Assembly (NCBI GenBank): GCA_000961805.1
Contig: LADV01000046.1
Span: 1 to 19,483, forward strand
Source: Peptococcaceae bacterium BRH_c23
Lineage (GTDB): Bacteria; Bacillota_B; Desulfitobacteriia; Desulfitobacteriales; Desulfitobacteriaceae
Length of the DNA: 19,483 bases
Reading direction: 5' to 3'
A model generated the notes under the pieces. The model had not been told where the DNA came from. It saw nothing but the letters and a program-made list of their open reading frames with translations, and did not search any database. This document shows, in pieces, positions 1 through 6,737 of the stretch. How positions within the stretch are numbered: position 1 is the first letter of the stretch; every line of letters starts with the position of its first letter. The translations under genes and the position numbers were made by a program.

Positions 1-406
1 CTCTCGGGAAAATGGGCGAAATAATATTGATATAATCCAAAGCGTCCGTCAATCTGACGAAATCTTCAAGGTCCACAAGTTTTACGTCCCTTTTTTTACC
101 GGTGTCAATATCAATCACTGAAGGAGTCCCCACACAGGTTTGGGAGTAGGCTTTTTTCGCTCCCATCTCCACTACATGGTCATTATTTCGTCCGTATAGT
201 TTAAATTCGGAAGGCGCAGTTTTCAGTGCCTTGTCAAGGATATCCTGACTAAACACAATTCTTCCGTCTTTTTCCTGACAGCCATGCTCCAGCAGTAAAT
301 CCTTGAGTCTCTTTGACTTGGTATGAATGCCAATTGACTTCAAAATATCCATGCTTGCTTCATGAACCTGCTGGAGTTGATCATCTGAAAATAAGTCAAA
401 CTTCAC
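1..406 (-). CDS. MttB-superfamily corrinoid methyltransferase, non-Pyl part, N-terminal portion (cut by window edge)
   Basis: Open frame from a GTG at 406 running off the left edge, with about 135 residues visible. The start follows a GAGGGGG ribosome binding site about nine bases upstream. The protein begins MKFDLFSDDQLQQVHEAS and contains KLYGRNN and QTCVGTPS, matching residue for residue, without gaps, the N-terminus of the next gene (nucleotides 1-406 align with 1475-1880 at a constant offset of 1474). The two are therefore tandem paralogs. MttB-superfamily proteins move a methyl group from a methylated amine to a cognate corrinoid protein. Members without Pyl include glycine betaine (MtgB), proline betaine (MtpB) and carnitine (MtcB) demethylases. 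The catalytic half is outside the window, so neither the substrate nor the absence of Pyl can be shown. It is last in the visible operon, 23 bases after the previous gene. Confidence 0.85.
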   Translation of the reverse strand, partial: MKFDLFSDDQLQQVHEASMDILKSIGIHTKSKRLKDLLLEHGCQEKDGRIVFSQDILDKALKTAPSEFKLYGRNNDHVVEMGAKKAYSQTCVGTPSVIDIDTGKKRDVKLVDLEDFVRLTDALDYINIISPIFPR

Positions 407-429
407 TAGCCTTCACCCCCTCTTTGTCC

Positions 430-1880
430 TTAGCTTCCGATTTCCGTTTTGCGGGCTCGTTCCAGTACTAGTCCAAATTGAGCATTAATCTCAGAGCTGA
501 TTCTTAAACCTGGATGAGCCAAAATCAAAGCCTTGGCGATTTCGCGTGCTTTATCTTCGATCTTTTCTCCTTTGTCTGCCCACTTTTCATAGGTTTGCCT
601 ATCTCCGAGGGGTGGAAGCCATAGCTCACCGGCTCTAAGATGTTTCCGAGTATGTTTCTGTTCCAGAAAATTACTCTGAGTTCCGATGACTTCGGCTATA
701 ACCTTTACTGCCAACTTTTCCTCCGAGACTTCAACACCCTTAATCGTCCTTTGAATGACGGATGACAATTCGTTATCAATAACTAGCATTGCATAGCACG
801 AAGTTAAGGCATTGTCTAGAGAACCAGCTGAGCCAATGATGTCACTTCCTACTAAAGCTTCCATTAAAGCATTATATAAATGTTCGTATCCGCTCTGAGC
901 ATCGGCAATTTTCGAAGCACCACAGAAACCGCCCGGTGCACAGGGAATATTATACAGCTTGGCGAGTTGATTCATTACCGCTCCTGCCAAACCCATTTCT
1001 GGCATAGCCCATAGACCCACTCCAGAACGCATATCCATGAAGGTTGCCCTGGAGGACATCGTCACCGGTGCTCCAGCTCTGATCAGTTGACTGGCAATAA
1101 CCCCCGCTAGAATCTCGGCATTATGTTGAACAGCAATACCCGCTATCGTCATTGGGGCCGTTGAACCCATCATTGGACAAGGTTCAACGCCTAGCGGTAA
1201 TCCTGCTTCAACAACGTCTATTAGGGCCTCGGCTGGGTCAAAGCCATAATCGAGTGGACTTAACGGAGATATAGGAATCATAGCGATTGGTTTCTCCGTT
1301 AAAGCATCTCTTCCCCCTGCTGCTAGTGCTAATAGTTCAATGATATAGGGCAGTTCACGTGCCCAATGATATAGGGCAGTTCACGTGCCGATTCTATACA
1401 AATACTTAAGGGCTTCGAAGTGTTGCGCAACAGGGTTGCCGTTTCATAAGTTAATATTATTTCTTGAGGGACATCTCTCGGGAAAATGGGAGAAATAATA
1501 TTTACGAATTCCAACGAATCTGCCAACCTTGTATACTCTTCAAGATCTTTTACCGTAACATCCCGTTTTTCACCTGTTTCTAAATCCATCATCGACGGAG
1601 TACCGACACAAGTTTGACAATAAGCCTTCTTTTGTCCGATTTCCAAAACAGGTGAGTTATTTCTGCCATAGAGTTTGAATTCTTGGGGCACTGTTTTCAG
1701 AGCTTTGTCGATCACTTCCCGAGTAAAAAGAATTCGACCCTTTTCTTCTTTGCACCCGTTATCCAACAGTAACTTCTTAAAGCGTTCAGATGTTGTATGA
1801 ATTCCTATTGTCTCAAGGACTTCCAAGCTCGCTTCATGAATTTGAGATACTTCCTCGTCCGCTAAAAGCTCGAACTTCAT
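430..1880 (-). pseudogene. MttB-superfamily methyltransferase (non-Pyl), frameshifted by a 26-bp tandem duplication
   Basis: Two abutting frames encode the two halves of one MttB-family protein. The N-terminal half starts at the ATG at 1880, after GGAGG with 8-base spacing, and runs in frame to ICIESARELPYI. The C-terminal half resumes around MIPISPLSPLDYGFD and ends at TAA 430. The junction holds two perfect copies of a 26-bp unit (1338-1389). Deleting one copy joins the frames as ELPYIIELLALAAGGRDALT and restores a protein of about 474 residues, the usual family length. At the position where MttB has pyrrolysine this protein has GGFCGASK, with Cys aligned to Pyl, so it is a non-Pyl member such as the quaternary-amine demethylases. 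The substrate is unknown. As written it would yield a truncated protein of about 183 residues. The duplication may be a real mutation, a reversible slippage allele or an assembly error. It lies 20 bases downstream of a corrinoid-protein gene, its likely partner. Confidence 0.85.
1338..1389. repeat. Perfect 26-bp tandem duplication (2 copies) inside a methyltransferase gene
   Basis: Copies at 1338-1363 and 1364-1389 are identical (each begins caatgatatagg and ends cacgtgcc). A length of 26 is not a multiple of three, so the second copy shifts the reading frame of the minus-strand methyltransferase gene. Removing one copy restores a continuous family-length frame. Confidence 0.95.
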
Positions 1881-1900
1881 CCGTCTTTCCTCCAATCGCT

Positions 1901-2545
1901 TTAAGCCCTGCCTATAAGTTTTTTTGCAATTACGACTGAGCTTAAAGCATCTTCAGCATAACCGTCAGCCCCGATCTTTTCTGCCCAAGCTCCATTGATC
2001 GGAGCCCCACCAATCATCACTTTAACTTGGTCCCTTAAACCTTCTTCAATTAAAAGCTCGATAATCTCTTTTTGCCTGCCGATGGTTGTAGTTAGCAATG
2101 CTGAAATGCCTATGATATCAGGTTTAAGCTCCTTAGCCTTTTCAATAAACTTATTGGCTGGCACGTCGATTCCCAGGTCTATCACTTCAAAGCCTGAGGT
2201 TTTAAGCATCATCCCGACAATGTTTTTCCCAATCTCATGCAAGTCACCTTGAACCGTCCCCATTAATACCTTGCCATAAAACTCACGGGCCGTTCCCACG
2301 AGCAAAGGCTCAAGTTTTTTTACGCCCGCATCCATAGCTTTCGCACCTAAAAGAAGATCCGGCAAATAGTAATGTCCAGTACTAAAATGGTCTCCAACAA
2401 TCGTAATACCTTTGGTCAATGCTTCATTAAGAATAATTAACGGCTCGATCCCTTGACTGATCGCTTCCTCGGTCAATTCAACCACCAGTTCTGGGTCCCC
2501 CTCGACCACTGCTTCGATGAGATTATCGAGTAGTTCATTTGCCAT
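1901..2545 (-). CDS. Methylamine-type corrinoid protein (MttC/MtgC family)
   Basis: A 214-residue B12-binding methyltransferase corrinoid protein. The N-terminal helical cap is at about residues 1-85. It is followed by a Rossmann-like cobalamin domain with the DxHxxG motif (DLHEIGKN, His103 as lower cobalt ligand) and the later ISALLTTT and GGAPIN elements that hold the nucleotide tail. It shuttles a methyl group on cobalt from the substrate methyltransferase to a downstream methyltransferase. The ATG at 2545 was chosen because AGGAGG lies 8 bases upstream; a longer frame to 2554 would run over that site. It sits between the Pyl mttB gene and two non-Pyl MttB homologs, so it probably serves the latter. 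That pairing is inferred from gene order. It is clearly paralogous to the corrinoid protein at 4143-4793. Confidence 0.92.
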   Translation of the reverse strand: MANELLDNLIEAVVEGDPELVVELTEEAISQGIEPLIILNEALTKGITIVGDHFSTGHYYLPDLLLGAKAMDAGVKKLEPLLVGTAREFYGKVLMGTVQGDLHEIGKNIVGMMLKTSGFEVIDLGIDVPANKFIEKAKELKPDIIGISALLTTTIGRQKEIIELLIEEGLRDQVKVMIGGAPINGAWAEKIGADGYAEDALSSVVIAKKLIGRA

Positions 2546-2626
2546 CCCTAACACCTCCTAAATCTGGGTCCAATTCTATTAACTTGATTAATTCCGTGTC
2601 CATTACTTAGTTCCCATTAGAGACGG

Positions 2627-4102
2627 TTATTTTACTATTCCATATTCTATTTCTGCATCTTCCACAATCTTGCGGAGCTTTTCTGCGACACCTGCTGGCA
2701 ACGGGTCTGGTTTATGGTTTTCCAGGATAGAGATTGCTGCTTCATAGGCTCTTTCCGTGAAATCCTTGCCCCCCATGTCCAACCAAGTATCCCTCATTCT
2801 TCTGTCGATTAATTTTGTCTGAGAGTGAGCTGTCTTAAAATGACGGAACGTATGCTCATTGGTTACGAATTCACCGCCGGCTCCTACCTGCTTGATGACA
2901 TCCACAGCCAAAGTCTCTTCGTTCACCGCAATCCCTGAGACAGATTTTTTTATCATTTTAGCCATTTCGTTGTCCATGACTAATTGCGCAAAATCGAAAG
3001 TAATGCCGAGTTCAAGCATACCCAAACCATAGATTAGGTTTGCTCCGCCTAGAGCAGCCAATAATCCTGTTATGGTTTTTTCGTGGGCGGCTTGAGCATC
3101 GGGTACTTTACTATCTGCCTATCCACCGGCAACCCAGCTCGGCAATAAGTAGTACTGAGCTAATTTGGCGACACCGGCATTAATCATTCCACATTCCGGT
3201 GATCCGACAGGGGCTGTCGTATATTTCAAGTCCATAATCGTTGTCGAGCTTCCATAAATTACCGAAGCCCCTTTAACCGTTAGCTGGCTTAAGACAATAC
3301 CGCTCAAGACTTCAGCATTATGGGTCACCAGTGTCCCTGCCAGGGTGACAGGTGATGATGCGCCCGCCATTGCCATAGACAGAATATTGACAGCGATACC
3401 CGCTTTTGCAGCCTCGATAATTACTTCTGTACAATCCGTAACCAACTGCAAAGGACTAGTAGGACAAACGATCGTACTATAAATTGGTCGTTCTCTGAGC
3501 TTATCTATACCTCCAACAATAGCCGCCGCCATCTCTACTATTTTCTTAAAGTTTTTGCCATTACTGGCGCCAGAAAAGCAATGTTTAGAGGTATTCGTAA
3601 AGTAAGCTTCAGCTTCATGAAGTGACCCAACTAGGGCATTTTCATCTTGAGCTGCAACCGCTCTTTCATAAACATCGATTTCGCTCATTGCGTCACACAC
3701 CAGCGCTGTATTTGCAACGTCTTGTTTGGTTGTTTGTCTGTACTCCTTTGTATATGGATCAATCACTCGAATGCCCTCACCGAAATTTGTAAATCCTACT
3801 CGGTTGGCCTCTAAAATCATGTCATTTTTAGGATTTCTACCTGCCAGGAAAATTGAACTTGGAGCAGAACGGATAGCGTCTTCCACCAAATACGCAGGAA
3901 ACTTAACCATATGTGATGTGTGGTCAACTATTGCTCCTCCGCTGGCGAAGATCTCCCTTGCTTCTTGACTTTCAACCTTAATCCCTGTATTTTTCAGGAC
4001 ATCTAAAGTAGAACAGTGGATAGCATATAGTTCGTCTTCGGTAAACAGGTTAAGCCCTACTCCCTCTTGGCGACTTGCTCCCGCAAATAAGTTCCTTTTC
4101 AA
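2627..4102 (-). CDS. mttB: Trimethylamine:corrinoid methyltransferase MttB, pyrrolysine-containing
   Basis: Transfers a methyl group of trimethylamine to its corrinoid protein. The frame runs from 4102 to TAA 2627 with one internal amber codon (TAG, 3121-3119), giving 491 residues with Pyl at 328. Archaeal MttB is about 495 residues with Pyl near 334. The sequence before the amber includes [28 protein letters not shown] and [21 protein letters not shown], ending LLPSWVAGG. After it comes [15 protein letters not shown], then GMLELGITF; these are typical MttB sequences on both sides of the Pyl. The TTG at 4102 is preferred because GGAGG lies 8 bases upstream and the N-terminus MKRNLFAG...VGLNLF then matches the family. 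GTG at 4111 or 4117 is possible. It lies 40 bases after a corrinoid-protein gene in the sigma-54-driven operon. Automatic calling would split it into two genes. Confidence 0.95.
3119..3121 (-). other. In-frame amber codon read as pyrrolysine in mttB
   Basis: TAG between WVAGG and ADSKVPDAQ, at the alignment position of the catalytic Pyl of MttB. The same frame continues 163 codons to TAA 2627 with conserved family sequence. The non-Pyl paralog at 430-1880 has Cys here. Confidence 0.93.
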
Positions 4103-4142
4103 TCCACTCACCTCCACAAACTCCGTTAATTTTCTTGACCTA

Positions 4143-4793
4143 TTAGGTTCTTTTCAAGAGCAAAAGTGCCTTGGTTACTGCTTCCGCTGCATCCTCAGCA
4201 TAAGCGTCCGCACCAATGCGGTCGGCCCAACGTTGGGTAGCTGGGGCTCCACCGACCATTGTCTTAAATTGCTCACGCAAGCCGTTTTTACGAAGCTCGT
4301 CCTCAAGCTTTTTCTGACTCATTAACGTTGTGGTAAGTAAAGCGCTGGTACCAATAATGTCCGCTTTAACTTCAAGTGCTTTCTCGATTATTTTGACAAC
4401 GGAAACATCTCGACCCATATCGTGTACTTGTATACCTTGAGTTTTTAGGAGAGATATGACAATCCCCTTGCCTATATCGTGTACATCCCCTTCAACCGTA
4501 GCTATAACAAATATTCCTTTATATTGGGCTACTCCACTCTGAACAATAGCCGCATCTAAAATTTTCACTGCCGCCTTCATGACTTCAGAAGACATAATTA
4601 ATTGAGGAAGGAAAACTTCTCCTCTGCCAAAGAGTTCTCCCATTTCTCTTATCCCATAGCTAAATCCCGCACTAATAACTTCAACAGGATCATACCCTTC
4701 TGCAAGAGTACGCTCTGCCAATCCTACAGCTCTCGCTTGATCACACTGCAAGATGGTCTCCCTAGCCTCTAAAATAATATCTTCAATACTCAA
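4143..4793 (-). CDS. mttC: Methylamine corrinoid protein (MttC/MtbC type)
   Basis: A 216-residue methyltransferase corrinoid protein. The helical cap occupies about residues 1-90. The cobalamin domain carries DVHDIGKG with His105 as the cobalt ligand, then TSALLTTT and [22 protein letters not shown] near the C-terminus. It accepts a methyl group from MtbB and/or MttB on cob(I)alamin and passes it to an acceptor methyltransferase not present here. Translation probably starts at the TTG at 4793, which has GGGAGG about 8 bases upstream. It lies 33 bases after mtbB and 40 bases before mttB, so it may serve dimethylamine, trimethylamine or both. The sequence alone does not separate MttC from MtbC, and the symbol follows its position before mttB. 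Confidence 0.9.
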   Translation of the reverse strand: MSIEDIILEARETILQCDQARAVGLAERTLAEGYDPVEVISAGFSYGIREMGELFGRGEVFLPQLIMSSEVMKAAVKILDAAIVQSGVAQYKGIFVIATVEGDVHDIGKGIVISLLKTQGIQVHDMGRDVSVVKIIEKALEVKADIIGTSALLTTTLMSQKKLEDELRKNGLREQFKTMVGGAPATQRWADRIGADAYAEDAAEAVTKALLLLKRT

Positions 4794-4826
4794 CTGCTAA
4801 CCCTCCCCAATAATCTGATTAACTGA

Positions 4827-6272
4827 TTATCTTAAGCCAGTCATTCGTTTAAAGTTTTCTACCGACCGAATTTCTATTCCCAATAATTTGGCGATGTTAC
4901 ATTTAGCTTGAATCCCGATTGAAGCCCCATCACGAGCTTGAACGTGACCGATATCCAGGTCTTCTCTGATCTCCTGCATGACGGCCTCGTCACATAGTTC
5001 GAAGGTCGAGATTCCTAGTTTACCAGCTACATATTCTTTTGCTTCTTTAATTTTCATGCCTTTAGCCATTTGCATACGTGCTACCAGATCTCCAGCAGTA
5101 CGTATTCCGCCCATGCCTGCAGACGTCTCATGAGTTATTGCCATACCATAAGGATCCCCATGACCTATCTATAAACCGTCTGCCTTGCCAATCTCGACTA
5201 AGGCCTTATCCGCCCTCGAAACAGCATCGACTGCAGGAGTATTCGAATTTGGAATAGCGCCTACTCCCATACCAACATTAACATGTACCGGTATGTTAGA
5301 ATTAGGAATAGCGCCTACTCCCATACCAACATTAACATGTACAGGTATGTTTGCTGCTTCCGTGCAAGCCTTGACAAAGGTAACGGTCCGCGCGAGATTC
5401 CAGGCAAATGTCTTGCTACTATTCGTATTGATGACTGCCCCGAAGATTGTGGCGCCAGCTTTTTCCGCCACTTTTACTTGTTGATGCGGGTAGAGTCCTG
5501 CTAAACGCTTTCCGTCAAAGTACAAATCTCCATGCATACCGAGAATAAACTCACCCGCCATTCCGAACTCAATGGCAATGTCGGGATATTTTTTCTTAAG
5601 AATTTCGACAGCTTTCAAAGAAGCTAGAACATCAGCATCTCCCGAGGCCCCTACTGTGTCAAAGTTAATTCCGTCTGCCCCAGCTTCATACATACGACTA
5701 GCCACATAAACCATATCCTTAATCGCATGTTCCACCGCTTCTTCTTGGGCTGCTTTTGCTTCAGAAATTTTAGCTAGTGGAAGCAGTTCAGACCAATTTT
5801 CAATGGGACCATCCGGCTTTGTATAGAGGCCAAGGTTTGGCATAGCTCCGTAAAAGATTGGTATAATGGTATTAAGTTGAACGTGTTCCATGGCCGCTGT
5901 CTCTTCGTGAATAATGGCTTTCAGTTGTTTGTAACTGTAATCAACATGAGCTAACTCCATACTATCGGAACAAAACGCCCTTTCATGGGTAAGGATTGCA
6001 GTAGATCGATCCATCGGAACGCCTGCCCGAACCGGTAGCTTTAACGTTCCTGCATCAAAGGTTACAACCACTTCGTCTCCTCGCTGTACACTCACGGTCT
6101 TGTCCGGCCTCGTGCAAATATCGAAAAGATGATCTAGCTCGCTTTGACTAAGCGCAGGGATTTTGCCACGATCAGCCGCATCATTAGTTCCCACTTCAAG
6201 ATCGCGCCGCATCTCATCTGCACTTACTTTCGTCGGAGAACCATCACCATACCGTGTGAAAAATTCACTCAT
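4827..6272 (-). CDS. mtbB: Dimethylamine:corrinoid methyltransferase MtbB, pyrrolysine-containing, with an internal 18-residue duplication
   Basis: Transfers a methyl group from dimethylamine to a corrinoid protein. The ATG at 6272 follows AGGAGG with 8-base spacing. The frame has one internal TAG (5171-5169, residue 368) and ends at TAA 4827, giving 481 residues. Family landmarks are GDG near the N-terminus, ILTHERAFCSDSMELAHVDYS, FYGAMPNLGLY, GADGINFDT, GMAGEFILGMHG, LAGLYPHQQ and NTNSSKTFAWNLAR. ADGL then precedes the amber, followed by IGHGDPYGM and GIRTAGDLVARMQ, the C-terminal part of MtbB. Residues 308-325 and 326-343 are an exact protein-level tandem repeat (NIPVHVNVGMGVGAIPNS), about 25 residues before Pyl. 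Without one copy the length is 463, close to archaeal MtbB (about 467). The effect on the barrel fold is unknown. It is first in the operon, behind a sigma-54 promoter. Confidence 0.95.
5169..5171 (-). other. In-frame amber codon read as pyrrolysine in mtbB
   Basis: TAG lies between KADGL and IGHGDPYGM, the conserved context of Pyl in dimethylamine methyltransferases. Eight sense codons link it in frame to the ATG at 5144, which would otherwise look like the start of a separate 105-residue protein. Confidence 0.93.
5244..5351. repeat. 54-bp in-frame tandem duplication inside mtbB
   Basis: Two adjacent 54-bp units (5244-5297 and 5298-5351) differ at three positions. On the coding strand all three are third-position synonymous changes (CCG/CCT, CCA/CCT, TCG/TCT), so both encode NIPVHVNVGMGVGAIPNS. 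Recalled archaeal MtbB sequences have a single copy of this segment. Confidence 0.95.
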
Positions 6273-6360
6273 TCATGTTTCCTCCTTGTTGATTATTCAT
6301 GATTTTGATAATAGAACGTTTGGTAAACTTATTTAGCAGAAACTAACATTTATAATGCGA

Positions 6361-6377
6361 TGCAAAAGTTATGCCAA
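6361..6377 (-). promoter_or_regulatory. Sigma-54 (-24/-12) promoter of the methylamine operon
   Basis: Minus strand reads TTGGCATAACTTTTGCA: TGGCAT, then five bases, then TTGCA. GG and GC are separated by the required 10 bases. This fits the TGGCAYRNNNNTTGCW consensus. It lies about 90 bases upstream of the mtbB start, giving a leader of roughly 75-80 bases. No other promoter-like match was seen in 6273-6594. Confidence 0.85.
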
Positions 6378-6516
6378 TGGATAAATTGTCGGTTTTACCC
6401 GAACCACAACTCTTTTCATTTCTATTAACACAGTGTATTAATGAAATTTGGCATCATTCTATATGACAACGTTTTAAAATTCTGAATTTTTTAGCAAATA
6501 GACTATTTTATTAGCT

Positions 6517-6555
6517 GATGAATAATTTCATTGGCTAATAATGAAATTATTCATC
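6517..6555. promoter_or_regulatory. Perfect inverted repeat, candidate enhancer site for the sigma-54 activator
   Basis: Arms gatgaataatttcatt and aatgaaattattcatc (16 bp each, perfect) flank a 7-base centre. The site is 140-178 bp upstream of the sigma-54 promoter, a typical enhancer distance. A single half-site-like aatgaaat recurs at 6440-6447. No T tract follows, so it is unlikely to be a terminator. Binding by the adjacent activator is inferred. Confidence 0.6.
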
Positions 6556-6594
6556 CCCAAGCATCTTTCTCAAACAGGTTAGCCTTTAGCTTAG

Positions 6595-6630
6595 AAAATA
6601 AAAAAGGCCCGGTGTCAAAATCACCGAACC
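6595..6630 (-). terminator. Rho-independent terminator after the sigma-54 activator gene
   Basis: On the minus strand a 9-bp stem (GGTTCGGTG paired with CACCGGGCC, two G-U pairs, 7-base loop) is followed by TTTTTTATTTTC. It lies about 110 bases past the activator's stop codon and separates that gene from the methylamine operon promoter. Confidence 0.75.
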
Positions 6631-6737
6631 ACTTCATTATCATCAATATTATCTGCTTATAAGTCTATAAACAGCATTTAGGCCAATAAAGTTATCTCCT
6701 AAAAGCTTATCTTATGGATGGCTATCATATAAACCCG

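Noticed and set aside
1329..1331. TAG ending the frameshifted N-terminal MttB half, as a third Pyl codon
   Set aside because: This TAG is in the shifted frame. Reading through it meets another TAG and soon a TAA, and never rejoins the C-terminal half. The 26-bp duplication explains the break.
2535..2603. 22-codon ORF (ATG 2603) overlapping the start of the second corrinoid-protein gene
   Set aside because: No good ribosome site, no recognisable sequence, and length expected by chance. A leader-peptide role cannot be supported.
2627..3061. An apparent separate 144-residue gene downstream of mttB
   Set aside because: It is the C-terminal part of the Pyl-containing mttB. The frame is continuous through the TAG at 3119-3121, and the apparent start is an internal Leu codon without a ribosome binding site.
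4827..5144. An apparent separate 105-residue gene downstream of mtbB
   Set aside because: It is the MtbB C-terminus in frame with the upstream part through the TAG at 5169-5171. The sequence matches the post-Pyl region of MtbB and no ribosome site fits.
5185..5504. Plus-strand ORFs with repeated peptide units opposite mtbB
   Set aside because: They are antisense shadows. Their repeats merely reflect the 54-bp duplication in mtbB.
6517..6555. The 16-bp-arm inverted repeat as a terminator or mobile-element end
   Set aside because: It is AT-rich with no T tract, no target-site duplication or adjacent transposase is seen, and its position fits an enhancer site better.
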